Below are positions 7,400 through 15,316 of a stretch of DNA of 15,393 nt, one piece after another. Origin of the DNA: Fidelibacterota bacterium. Its GTDB lineage: Bacteria > Fidelibacterota > Marinisomatia > Marinisomatales > UBA1611. Both the position numbers and the translations under genes were made by a program. The stretch covers positions 2,587 to 17,979 of the forward strand of contig PAVC01000008.1 in the NCBI GenBank assembly GCA_002713885.1, given 5' to 3'. The stretch's first letter is position 1; each line of letters begins with the position of its first letter. The notes beneath the pieces are model-generated. The model saw only the letters and a list, made by a program, of their open reading frames with translations. It made no database searches and was not told the DNA's origin.

Positions 7400-9405
7400 T
7401 GGCTAGATTACACGGCTTTCAAAAAAAGGAATTATTAGATATTTATAATAAAATGTATCTTGCGCGAACCTTGGATGAAAAACAGTTGATTTTACTTAAG
7501 CAAGGTAAAGCGTATTTTCATATTGGCTGTTCTGGGCATGAAAGCGCACAATTGGCAGCATCTAATAATTTGAATGCTGGAAAAGATTGGGTTTATCCAT
7601 ACTATAGAGATGCTGCATTATGTCTAGGACTTGGGATGACAGGAAAAGAGCAGCTCCTGTCATTTTTAGCTCGTGATGATGATCCGAATTCAGGAGGTCG
7701 ACAAATGCCTCAGCATTATGGTCATAAAAATTTGAGAATAGTAAGTCAATCAAGTCCTACCGGAACACAGTTTTTACAGGCAGTCGGTTGTGCAATGTCA
7801 AGGAAATGGGAAAAAACAAAAGAAGTTGTCTATGTTTCATCAGGCGAAGGTAGTACAAGTGAAGGAGAGTTTCATGAAGCTTTAAATTGGTCTAGCCGTG
7901 AGAAGCTACCGGTAATATTTCATATTCAAGATAATCAATATGCAATAAGTGTGCATATATCAGAGCAGACTTCAGGGGCTTCTGTTTATTCAATGGTTGG
8001 TGGTTACCAAAATCTATCAAGATTTGATGTTGATGGTACAAGTTTTTTTGAAACTGACCTTGCATTTAAACAAGCTGTAGATAGAGCAAGAAAAGGGAAA
8101 GGACCATCAGTTATTATATCTCACGTTGTTCGGTTGTTACCCCATTCTTCATCTGATGACCAACGAAAATATAGATCTGACAAAGATTTAGAATCCGATA
8201 AAAAAAGAGATCCAATAGCTCAATTTGAAAAATATTGTGTAAATAAAAAAGTTGCTTCAGCTAACGATTTTGAGACTATAAGGAATAAAGTTTTTGAGCA
8301 AGTTAATAAGGATGCAGAATGGGCTGATAAGCAAAATCATCCTGATATATCTACTGCCTTAGATCATGTTTATTCTGACCAAAACAATTTAAAAGAAACT
8401 TCGTTAAAGACAATTAATGAAAAGGTGGTACTAGTTGATGCAATAAATCATGCTATGTCTGAGGAGATGTCATTTAATAAAAAAATGGTTATATATGGAG
8501 AAGATATTGCTGATCCAAAAGGCGGAGTTTTTACTGCAACAAAAGGTTTGACAAAACAATTTGGAAAAGATCGAGTTTTTAATTCTCCACTTGCTGAGGC
8601 ATCAATTATTGGAACTGCAATTGGACTTGCGGTTACAGGTTGGAAACCATGTGTTGAAATACAATTTGGAGATTACATCTGGCCAGCAATGATGCAGATT
8701 AGAAATGAGTTAGCTTCAATGCGTTATCGATCCAATGGAAATTGGAAATGTCCATTGGTAATTCGAGTACCTGTGGGTGGTTATATTCATGGTGCAATAT
8801 GCCATAGTCAATCTATTGATGGATATTTTATGCATATGCCGGGTATAAAGATTGCTTATCCATCTAATGCTACCGATGCAAAAGGTTTACTGAAGGCAGC
8901 TTGTCGCATGGATGATCCAGTAATTTTTATGGAACATAAAGGATTGTATCGCCAAGGATTTTCTTCTACACCAGAGCCTGACAAAAACTATATATTACCA
9001 TTTGGTAAAGCAAAAATTGTGCAAGAAGGCAATATATTAACGATAATAACTTGGGGAGCAATGGTTCAAAAGTGTATAGAGTCTGTTAAAGCATGTGAAC
9101 TCGAACAAGATGTGGTTGAGATTATTGATCTCAGAACATTAAATCCATTGGATCATGAGACTATCAGTTCCTCTGTGGTAAAAACTGGTAAAGCTTTAGT
9201 TGTTCATGAAGACAATTTAACGAATGGTCCCGGTGCGGAAATCGCAGCTTTAATTGGAGAAAACAATTTTGAATATTTAGATGGTCCGGTAAAAAGAGTA
9301 GGGTCGGCTGATGCACATGTGCCCTATAATTGGTATTTAGAAGAAAAAGTATTAGTTCAAAACAGTGATATTCAAAATGCATTAATTGAGTTATTGGAGT
9401 ATTAA
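7399..9405 (+). CDS. Fused E1 alpha-beta subunit of a 2-oxoacid dehydrogenase complex (branched-chain type)
   Basis: E1 decarboxylates a 2-oxo acid with thiamine diphosphate and transfers the acyl group to the lipoyl arm of E2. In this 668-residue protein the alpha part (about 1-325) has the branched-chain-type start (RTLDEKQLILLKQGKAYFHI). It also has the thiamine-diphosphate motif from GEG (149-151) to DNQ (178-180), and the loop PHSSSDDQRKYR (248-259) that corresponds to the mobile phosphorylation loop of alpha subunits. A charged linker leads to a complete beta part (about 340-668) with YGEDIADPKGGVF and PLAEASIIGTAIG, E400 being the expected cofactor-contacting Glu. Single-chain fusions of these usually separate subunits are known in several bacterial groups. 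Start and stop overlap the neighbours as TAATG. Whether it prefers branched-chain acids, pyruvate or both cannot be read from sequence. Confidence 0.93.
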   Translation: MARLHGFQKKELLDIYNKMYLARTLDEKQLILLKQGKAYFHIGCSGHESAQLAASNNLNAGKDWVYPYYRDAALCLGLGMTGKEQLLSFLARDDDPNSGGRQMPQHYGHKNLRIVSQSSPTGTQFLQAVGCAMSRKWEKTKEVVYVSSGEGSTSEGEFHEALNWSSREKLPVIFHIQDNQYAISVHISEQTSGASVYSMVGGYQNLSRFDVDGTSFFETDLAFKQAVDRARKGKGPSVIISHVVRLLPHSSSDDQRKYRSDKDLESDKKRDPIAQFEKYCVNKKVASANDFETIRNKVFEQVNKDAEWADKQNHPDISTALDHVYSDQNNLKETSLKTINEKVVLVDAINHAMSEEMSFNKKMVIYGEDIADPKGGVFTATKGLTKQFGKDRVFNSPLAEASIIGTAIGLAVTGWKPCVEIQFGDYIWPAMMQIRNELASMRYRSNGNWKCPLVIRVPVGGYIHGAICHSQSIDGYFMHMPGIKIAYPSNATDAKGLLKAACRMDDPVIFMEHKGLYRQGFSSTPEPDKNYILPFGKAKIVQEGNILTIITWGAMVQKCIESVKACELEQDVVEIIDLRTLNPLDHETISSSVVKTGKALVVHEDNLTNGPGAEIAALIGENNFEYLDGPVKRVGSADAHVPYNWYLEEKVLVQNSDIQNALIELLEY

Positions 9406-10667
9406 TGATTGTAGATATTGTAATGCCAAAAATGGGTGAGTCCATAACTGAAGGAACCATCATTGAATGGAGAAAAAAAGTAGGTGACCCAATTAAAATG
9501 GATGAAATAATACTTGAGATTGGCACAGATAAAGTTGATTCTGAAATTCCGAGTTCTACAGCAGGAGTATTGATCGAAATTATTGGGCAAGCAAATGATG
9601 TGATGGAAGTAGGTGCTGTGATTGCAAGAGTTGAAACTGATTCAAATGCTTCTGTTGTTGAAAAACCCTTAGAAGAAAAAGAAGCATTAGATATTGAAAA
9701 AAATATTGAATCAAAACCAGTTGATCAGAAAAAAGTTTCTATTAAATCAAAATCAATTGAGAAGAAATTTTTCACGCCTGTTGTAAATAGAATTGCTGTA
9801 GAGAATAATATCGAATATGATGAATTAATGACCATTGAGGGTAGTGGAAAAGGTGGTAGAGTAACAAAAGTAGATATTCTTAGTTATATTAAGAATCGGC
9901 AAGATCCAATTGTTAAAACAATTTCAGAAGATCGAAATATACCATCTCATATTTTTTCTTCAGATGAAGATAAAGTGGAGATGGATCATATGAGAAAATT
10001 AATTGCAGATCATATGAGATCGAGCATTGATACTTCGGCACATGTTTATGTGATGACTGAGGTTGATATGACAAAGATTGTTGATTATGTTTTACTTAAG
10101 CAAGAATCTTTTTCTCAAAGAGAAGGGTATAGTTTAACCTATACTCCGTTCATAATTCAGGCATGTGTTAAAGCACTAGGCCAATTTCCTGATATGAATT
10201 CATCTTTAGATGAAAATTCAATTATTTATCATAAAAATATAAATATTGGCATGGCCGTTGCAGTAGACAATGGACTTATGGTACCAGTTATATTAAACTG
10301 TGAAGAATTAAATTTCTTAGGAATATGCAGAAAAGTTCGTGATCTAGTATTGAGAACTAGAAACAAAGAATTGAATATAGATGAGCTCCAAGGATCAACT
10401 TTTTCTATTTCTAATTTTGGAGTTTTCAATGTAACAATGGGAACCCCCATTATTAATCAGCCAAACGTTGGAATCTTAGGTGTTGGAGTCGTAAAGAAAA
10501 GGCCTGTTGTTATAGAAACAAATGATGGTGATACTATAGGTATTAAAAGTATGATGTATTTATCACTTGGCTTTGATCATCGTTTAATTGATGGTGCAGG
10601 AGGTAGTCAATTTATTGAATCAGTTCGCGAAAATATTGAGAAGATTGATTTGGAAAGTTTATTATAA
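9405..10667 (+). CDS. Dihydrolipoamide acyltransferase, E2 of 2-oxoacid dehydrogenase complex
   Basis: E2 is the core of the complex: its swinging lipoyl arm accepts the acyl group from E1 and passes it to CoA. The 420-residue protein has one lipoyl domain (1-77), whose modified lysine is K43 in GTDKVDSEIP. A Lys/Glu-rich flexible linker (about 80-120) follows, then a peripheral-subunit-binding domain (about 124-161, with TPVVNRIA and GSGKGGRVTKVDI). The acyltransferase domain (about 186-420) ends in DHRLIDG with catalytic H392 and D396. The domain order and single lipoyl domain are typical of branched-chain-type E2. The TAATG overlap with E1 suggests coupled, stoichiometric synthesis. K43 is the expected target of LipB and LipA encoded on either side. 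The acyl substrate should follow that of the E1 and is not decided by sequence alone. Confidence 0.95.
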   Translation: MIVDIVMPKMGESITEGTIIEWRKKVGDPIKMDEIILEIGTDKVDSEIPSSTAGVLIEIIGQANDVMEVGAVIARVETDSNASVVEKPLEEKEALDIEKNIESKPVDQKKVSIKSKSIEKKFFTPVVNRIAVENNIEYDELMTIEGSGKGGRVTKVDILSYIKNRQDPIVKTISEDRNIPSHIFSSDEDKVEMDHMRKLIADHMRSSIDTSAHVYVMTEVDMTKIVDYVLLKQESFSQREGYSLTYTPFIIQACVKALGQFPDMNSSLDENSIIYHKNINIGMAVAVDNGLMVPVILNCEELNFLGICRKVRDLVLRTRNKELNIDELQGSTFSISNFGVFNVTMGTPIINQPNVGILGVGVVKKRPVVIETNDGDTIGIKSMMYLSLGFDHRLIDGAGGSQFIESVRENIEKIDLESLL

Positions 10668-11497
10668 TGCCAATTGATCATGTATTAAAACTTTATTCAG
10701 AATCCATTCGTTCTCCTTATCTACATTATGGATTTTGGGATGATCCTGAATCGATAGACCCAAATGAATTAACATTAGATAATATGGTAAAAGCACAAGG
10801 TCGCTATATTGAACATTTGGCTTCCTTTATCCCTGACGAAGTAAAGACGATCTTAGATGTCGGTGCTGGAATTGGAGGTAATTCAAGTTATCTTATATCT
10901 AAAGGATATGAAGTTGAAGCATTATCTCCTGATGAATATCAAGAAACCGTTTTTAAAGAGAAATATGATGGACAAGTAAAATTTCATAGATCAAAGTTTG
11001 AAAACTTTGAACCAGAAAAAAAATATGACCTAGTATTTGAAAGTGAAAGTGCCTGCTATATAGAGATCGAACCTGGATGGAAAACTGCACAAAAAACTGT
11101 ACGAGATGGGGGTTATTTATTGGCTTCTGATTATTTCCTTTATCATAATGATGGAAGTGGTGATTGGCATATTAAGGCTTCACATGATGAGAAAAGTTAT
11201 ATCAAGAAAGCTGAAGAATATGGCTTCAAATTAATTAAAGAGTTTGATCAAACTGAAAATACTATGCCAACGTTAGATGGTGCAAAGGCACTAATGGAAA
11301 GATTTATCTTTCCTACTTTTGAATATTCATCAAATTATTTAGGTAAAAATCATCCTTTTATTTTAAAAGTAATAAAAAAGGCTTTTGGTAAAAAAGTAGA
11401 TGATAAGATGAAACAACTTTCACTTCTTGATAGCAAGGATTTTAAAAAGTATAAAAGGTATATGATTTATTTATTTCAGAAAGTCGACGAATCATGA
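10667..11497 (+). CDS. SAM-dependent class I methyltransferase, substrate unknown
   Basis: The 276-residue protein has a Rossmann-type methyltransferase core. Motif I reads ILDVGAGIGG (62-71), followed by the second strand EVEALSPDEY (82-91), an acidic motif near DLVFESESACYIE (121-133) and the VRDGGYLLASDYF strand (145-157). The N-terminal YLHYGFWDD (18-26) resembles small-molecule or lipid methyltransferases of the cyclopropane-synthase/tocopherol/sarcosine type, which use similar HYGFW-like openings. There is no membrane segment and no evident protein-methylation signature. It sits between E2 and lipA with overlaps on both sides (TAATG and ATGA), so it is translated from the same message as the dehydrogenase complex. 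No methylation step is part of standard lipoate or 2-oxoacid dehydrogenase chemistry. The family call is secure and the role is unknown. Confidence 0.87.
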   Translation: MPIDHVLKLYSESIRSPYLHYGFWDDPESIDPNELTLDNMVKAQGRYIEHLASFIPDEVKTILDVGAGIGGNSSYLISKGYEVEALSPDEYQETVFKEKYDGQVKFHRSKFENFEPEKKYDLVFESESACYIEIEPGWKTAQKTVRDGGYLLASDYFLYHNDGSGDWHIKASHDEKSYIKKAEEYGFKLIKEFDQTENTMPTLDGAKALMERFIFPTFEYSSNYLGKNHPFILKVIKKAFGKKVDDKMKQLSLLDSKDFKKYKRYMIYLFQKVDES

Positions 11498-12366
11498 TAG
11501 TAAACAAAACCATGATTTCAAAAAAACCAAAGATTCGTATTCAATTTGGCAAAGGATACAAATTTGTTGAAAAAACAGTATCGAAAAATCAACTTCATAC
11601 TGTTTGTGAAGAAGCTCGTTGTCCAAATATATATGAATGCTGGGATAGGGGAACTGCTACCATAATGATATTAGGGGATATTTGTACTAGGGCATGTGGA
11701 TTTTGTTCTGTTAAGACTGGTTTACCTAAGCAGTTAGATAAAATGGAACCTTTTCGATCAGCCATGGCTATAAAAAAGATGAATTTAAAACATGTAGTTA
11801 TTACATCAGTTGACCGTGATGATTTGAAAGGTGACTTTGGAGCTAGAATATGGGCTGATACTATAAAGCAGATACATAAACATGTGCCCCAATGTACGGT
11901 AGAAGTTTTAACTCCGGACTTTCAAGGGTATCAACCTGCACTGAACATAGTTTTTAATGCTAAGCCTGAGATATTTTCCCATAATATTGAATGCATAGAA
12001 CGTATAAGTAAAAAAGTTAGAGCTCAAGCAGTTTGGAAAAGGAGCTTGGAAGTTTTAAAACGATCTGTGGATTTTGGTTTGAAAACCAAAACCGGAATGA
12101 TGGTTGGTTTGGGAGAATCAAAAGATGAAGTAATCGAAACCATGAAAGAAATAGTTGATCTTGGAGTTGTGATTTTCACTATTGGACAATATTTGCAACC
12201 AACTACAGATCATCTTGAAGTAAAACGGTATGTGCAAGATGAAGAATTTCTATACTACAAACAAAAAGGGCTAGAGTTAGGCTTTCAAGTAGTTGAATCT
12301 GGACCATTAGTTAGAAGTTCATATCATGCTGATGAACAAGCCAGGTTAGTTTCAGAAAAAGTATGA
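11494..12366 (+). CDS. lipA: Lipoyl synthase, radical SAM enzyme
   Basis: LipA inserts two sulfur atoms into the octanoyl chain carried on E2, using one 4Fe-4S cluster to cleave SAM and an auxiliary cluster as sulfur source. The 290-residue protein has both sets of ligands: the auxiliary CxxxxCxxxxxC (C38, C43, C49) and the radical-SAM CxxxCxxC (C64, C68, C71). The C-terminal RSSYHAD motif (274-280) supplies the serine ligand of the auxiliary cluster. It is somewhat shorter than E. coli LipA (321), mainly at the N terminus. The ATG overlaps the methyltransferase stop as ATGA; an ATG at codon 7 is an alternative. Its 3' end overlaps the cytochrome gene by ATGA. It completes the lipoylation pair with lipB in the same operon, so the complex need not depend on external lipoate. 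Confidence 0.97.
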   Translation: MIVNKTMISKKPKIRIQFGKGYKFVEKTVSKNQLHTVCEEARCPNIYECWDRGTATIMILGDICTRACGFCSVKTGLPKQLDKMEPFRSAMAIKKMNLKHVVITSVDRDDLKGDFGARIWADTIKQIHKHVPQCTVEVLTPDFQGYQPALNIVFNAKPEIFSHNIECIERISKKVRAQAVWKRSLEVLKRSVDFGLKTKTGMMVGLGESKDEVIETMKEIVDLGVVIFTIGQYLQPTTDHLEVKRYVQDEEFLYYKQKGLELGFQVVESGPLVRSSYHADEQARLVSEKV

Positions 12367-12683
12367 TCCAAAATAAAAGCTTAATTTATGGCTTAGTTGT
12401 GGTCTCAGGATTTATGCTTGTTTGGTTGGTATATGCAGATCAGGGGATTGAATCAAATCCGGACTTATTAAGTGAAGAATCACCATTAATTTTAATTGAT
12501 GGGAAAGTCCCTCCTAAATTATCAAGGCTTCCTGCGCACTTACAGTTTATCGATGAACAGACATGTTTGCAATGCCATGCAACTGAGCGAAAAATGAATT
12601 TTGGTGCTGGACCAGTCGTTGCAAAAAAGATCCCCCATGAATTTCGTGAAAACTGTGCAAGCTGTCACATATTAGAAAAATGA
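12363..12683 (+). CDS. Small NapB-like diheme cytochrome c, membrane-anchored or secreted
   Basis: This 106-residue protein has an N-terminal hydrophobic segment (about 7-24) after a short positive start. It is followed by VYA-D, which could be a signal-peptidase site; otherwise the segment is an anchor. The rest is periplasm-facing with two heme c attachment motifs, CLQCH (68-72) and CASCH (98-102). The second is preceded by IPHEFRENC, which resembles the segment before the second heme in NapB, the electron-transfer subunit of periplasmic nitrate reductase. H92 and H59 could be distal heme ligands. It is shorter than typical NapB (about 150) and no napA is in view, so it may be a general electron carrier. 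The ATGA overlap with lipA implies co-translation with a cytoplasmic cofactor enzyme, which is unexpected. A 113-nt gap follows. Confidence 0.85.
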   Translation: MIQNKSLIYGLVVVSGFMLVWLVYADQGIESNPDLLSEESPLILIDGKVPPKLSRLPAHLQFIDEQTCLQCHATERKMNFGAGPVVAKKIPHEFRENCASCHILEK

Positions 12684-12742
12684 ACCATTTAGGCATAAAA
12701 TTGGCAGTTATTTGTAAATTATATGTCAAAATTGCATATTTA

Positions 12743-12773
12743 AATTAATGGCACAAAGTTTGACTCATTAATT
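12743..12773. promoter_or_regulatory. Inverted repeat upstream of lon, candidate operator or hairpin
   Basis: AATTAATG (12743-12750) and CATTAATT (12766-12773) form a perfect 8-bp inverted repeat with a 15-nt spacer, 23 nt upstream of the lon ATG. It sits in the only intergenic stretch longer than 60 nt in the window (12684-12796). The arms are A+T-rich, so chance is possible. A weak promoter-like pair, TTGTAA (12712-12717) and CATATT (12735-12740) with a 17-nt spacer, lies just upstream, which would put the repeat at or after the transcription start. It does not resemble the CIRCE heat-shock element. It could be a regulator site or an mRNA hairpin. Confidence 0.3.
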
Positions 12774-12785
12774 AAGGACAAATCA

Positions 12786-12791
12786 AAAGGA
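12786..12791 (+). promoter_or_regulatory. Ribosome-binding site of lon
   Basis: AAAGGA ends 5 nt before the ATG at 12797. This supports the chosen lon start and independent initiation after the long intergenic gap. Confidence 0.65.
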
Positions 12792-12796
12792 ATATC

Positions 12797-15217
12797 ATGA
12801 GTGAAGATTTTGAAAAAGATTTTAATGAAGACCTGCTAGAAGAAAGCGAATCGTATCCAGTAATGCCATTGCGGAATACTGTTCTTTTTCCGCAACAAGT
12901 CATTCCTATTTATATTGGTAGAGATAAATCTCTAAAGCTAATTAATGAGCTGCCATCTAGCAGTAAACATATTGTTGTTGTAGCACAAGAAGATGGATCA
13001 ATTGAAAATCCTGAGCCAGATGAAATGTATTCATTCGGAACGCTAGCTGTCGTACTTAAAGTATTTGATATGCCTGATAATAGTAAGTCAGCAATTGTGC
13101 AAGGAATAGACAGAGTCAAGATTCTAGATTATAAAGAGAAAGATCCTTATTACCGCGCCGTAGTGCAACGAATGTCCGATAATAAATATTCGGATGACGT
13201 TGAAATAGACGCTTTAGCAAATAATCTTCGACAAGTTTTTAATGAATTAATTAAAGTTGCTCCTAATCTAAGTGAGGAACACACTGGGATGCTTTCTAAT
13301 ATTCAGAAACCGGCTCGTTTAGCTGACCGCGCAGTTTCATTACTTACTGTTTCAAACCCTGAAAAGCAAGATGTACTGGAAGAGCTTGATATTAAAAGTA
13401 GGGTAGAAAAATCTATTAATATTTTAACGAAAGAAATTCAAAGGATCAAACTTGGCGAAGAGATCCAGACTGAAGTCCATGATGAAATAAGTAAATCGCA
13501 GCGCGAGTATTATCTAAGAGAACAAATGAAAGCCATTAAGCGGGAATTAGGTGAAGATGAATCGCAAGTTGAATTAAAAGAGATTGAGGATGCGATTAAA
13601 AAAGCAAAAATGCCAAAAGAGGCAGAGAAGGTTGCCTTAAAAGAATTAGATAGATTATCAAAAATACCATCTCAGTCACCTGAGTATACAGTTTCAAGAA
13701 CTTATTTGGATTGGTTAACAGAATTACCCTGGTCAATAAAATCAGAAGATTCCATTGATGTTAAAGATGCTAATAAAATTCTTGATGAAGATCACTATGG
13801 ACTGGAAAAGGTAAAGGAAAGAATCCTTGAATATCTTGCAGTTCGTGCATTAAAAATGAAGAAGGACCCCGATGGTGCAATCCGAGGTCCAATCTTATGT
13901 TTTGCAGGCCCCCCTGGTGTTGGTAAAACATCTCTGGGAAAATCAATTGCAAGATCGATGGGGCGTGAATTTGTACGAATGTCTTTAGGCGGTGTACGCG
14001 ATGAAGCAGAGATACGTGGACATAGAAGAACATATATTGGTGCACTTCCAGGAAGGATCATTCAGTCTTTAAAAAAAGCAGGTACAAACAATCCGGTCTT
14101 TATGTTAGATGAAATTGATAAGTTAGGAATGGATTTTCGTGGTGATCCATCTTCAGCTTTGCTAGAAGTATTAGACCCAGAACAAAACAATACTTTTGCT
14201 GATCATTATTTAGAAGTTGATTTTGATTTAAGTAATACTATGTTCATTGCTACTGCAAATTATCAAGACCCAATTCCCCCTGCACTAAAAGACAGAATGG
14301 AAATCATTGATTTCTCAGGTTATATAATGGATGAAAAAGTGCAAATTGCAAAAAAACATTTAATTCCTAAGCAAATGGAAGAAAATGCGCTTACAACTAA
14401 AGACGTTTCACTTGATGATGTGGGCGTTAAAGAATTGATTAATTCTTATACCCGTGAAGCAGGTGTAAGAAACCTAGAGCGTGAAATAGCGAATGTATTT
14501 AGGAAGGTAGCCAGAGATAAAGTTGAAAAAAATTCAAAGAAGGTTAGAGTTTCTAAGAAGAAAGTAACCGAATATTTAGGCGCACCAAGATTTTATTCAG
14601 ATCTTGCAGAACGGACTACAAAACCTGGCGTAGTAACTGGTCTTGCGTGGACAGCAGCCGGCGGTGATATCTTATTTATTGAAGCATCAAAAATGAAAGG
14701 AAAGGGAATCCTAACTCTAACTGGTCAATTGGGGGATGTAATGAAAGAATCAGCGACTGCAGCTATGACTTATGTGCGTTCACATACAGATATTCTTGAT
14801 TTCGAAAATGACTTTAATGAAAAAACAGATATTCACGTACATGTACCTGCGGGTGCAATTCCGAAAGATGGACCATCAGCCGGTGTAGGTATGTTTACTT
14901 CTATAGTTTCCCTACTATCTGGCAAACCTGTAAAAAGCAAAGTAGCTATGACAGGGGAGATTACTCTAAGAGGTAATGTCTTACCGATTGGAGGGGTAAA
15001 AGAAAAAGTTACTGCGGCTCATCGTTCAGGTATAAAAACAATAATATTACCTGATCACAATCGTAAAGATCTTGAAGATATCCCAGAGCATATTAAGAAA
15101 GATTTAGAATTCCATTTTGCCAAAGAAATGATGGATGTAATTGATGTTGCTATCCCTGAATTGAAAGGAAAGAAAAAAACAAGAAATACACCTTCGAAGG
15201 TAAAAAAGGCAGTTTAA
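12797..15217 (+). CDS. lon: ATP-dependent protease Lon (LonA type)
   Basis: Lon degrades damaged and regulatory proteins in the cytoplasm as a homohexamer. The 806-residue protein has the LonA layout: an N-terminal substrate-binding domain (about 18-215, opening with PVMPLRNTVLFP), a coiled/helical linker containing REYYLREQMKAIKRELGE (236-253), and an AAA+ module with Walker A GPPGVGKT (371-378) and Walker B VFMLDEID (434-441). The C-terminal protease domain carries the catalytic dyad S694 in PKDGPSAG and K737 in GGVKEK, 43 residues apart as in E. coli (S679/K722). A lysine-rich tail (about 791-804) extends past the protease fold. It is slightly longer than E. coli Lon (784). The start is supported by AAAGGA 5 nt upstream and there is no in-frame competitor with better support. 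A tRNA gene and then a terminator follow, so both may share a transcript. Confidence 0.98.
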   Translation: MSEDFEKDFNEDLLEESESYPVMPLRNTVLFPQQVIPIYIGRDKSLKLINELPSSSKHIVVVAQEDGSIENPEPDEMYSFGTLAVVLKVFDMPDNSKSAIVQGIDRVKILDYKEKDPYYRAVVQRMSDNKYSDDVEIDALANNLRQVFNELIKVAPNLSEEHTGMLSNIQKPARLADRAVSLLTVSNPEKQDVLEELDIKSRVEKSINILTKEIQRIKLGEEIQTEVHDEISKSQREYYLREQMKAIKRELGEDESQVELKEIEDAIKKAKMPKEAEKVALKELDRLSKIPSQSPEYTVSRTYLDWLTELPWSIKSEDSIDVKDANKILDEDHYGLEKVKERILEYLAVRALKMKKDPDGAIRGPILCFAGPPGVGKTSLGKSIARSMGREFVRMSLGGVRDEAEIRGHRRTYIGALPGRIIQSLKKAGTNNPVFMLDEIDKLGMDFRGDPSSALLEVLDPEQNNTFADHYLEVDFDLSNTMFIATANYQDPIPPALKDRMEIIDFSGYIMDEKVQIAKKHLIPKQMEENALTTKDVSLDDVGVKELINSYTREAGVRNLEREIANVFRKVARDKVEKNSKKVRVSKKKVTEYLGAPRFYSDLAERTTKPGVVTGLAWTAAGGDILFIEASKMKGKGILTLTGQLGDVMKESATAAMTYVRSHTDILDFENDFNEKTDIHVHVPAGAIPKDGPSAGVGMFTSIVSLLSGKPVKSKVAMTGEITLRGNVLPIGGVKEKVTAAHRSGIKTIILPDHNRKDLEDIPEHIKKDLEFHFAKEMMDVIDVAIPELKGKKKTRNTPSKVKKAV

Positions 15218-15234
15218 ATTCATTTTATAATAAT

Positions 15235-15308
15235 GGGCGTTTAACTCAGCTGGTCAGAGTGCCTCCCTTACAAGGAGGAAGTCGGGAGTTCAAATCTCTC
15301 AACGCCCA
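15235..15308 (+). tRNA. tRNA-Val (anticodon UAC)
   Basis: The cloverleaf is complete: acceptor stem GGGCGTT/AACGCCC, D stem ACTC/GAGT with loop AGCTGGTCA, anticodon stem CCTCC/GGAGG around loop CTTACAA (anticodon TAC, 34-36), variable loop AAGTC, and T stem GGGAG/CTCTC with one G-U pair around TTCAAAT. The UAC anticodon reads GUA and related valine codons. The 3' side continues A-CC-G, so the terminal CCA is not fully encoded and must be completed by the CCA-adding enzyme. The mature 5' end is 17 nt after the lon stop, and a terminator follows 8 nt after the 3' end, suggesting processing from a lon-tRNA transcript or a short promoter hidden in the lon end. Confidence 0.95.
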
Positions 15309-15316
15309 CCGACAAT

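Noticed and set aside
7399..9405. Possibility that the E1 fusion is an assembly artefact joining two genes
   Set aside because: The frame is continuous through a plausible charged linker with no stop or start signal between the halves, and such fusions occur in other bacteria.
9164..9590. Minus-strand open frames of 62-120 codons over the E1/E2 junction
   Set aside because: They lie antisense to well-supported E1 and E2 coding sequence, show no recognisable domain, and are expected shadows.
9740..9770. Lys/Ser/Ile-rich repetitive stretch in E2
   Set aside because: This is the normal flexible linker between the lipoyl and subunit-binding domains, not a DNA repeat or insertion.
13770..14061. 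Two minus-strand open frames within lon
   Set aside because: They are antisense to the highly conserved AAA+ module of Lon, overlap each other in different frames and have no recognisable motif.
15226..15231. Perfect TATAAT hexamer just upstream of tRNA-Val
   Set aside because: It would place the transcription start inside the mature tRNA, and no -35-like sequence lies at the right distance (the position is a poly-A run), so it is probably a chance match in A+T-rich DNA.
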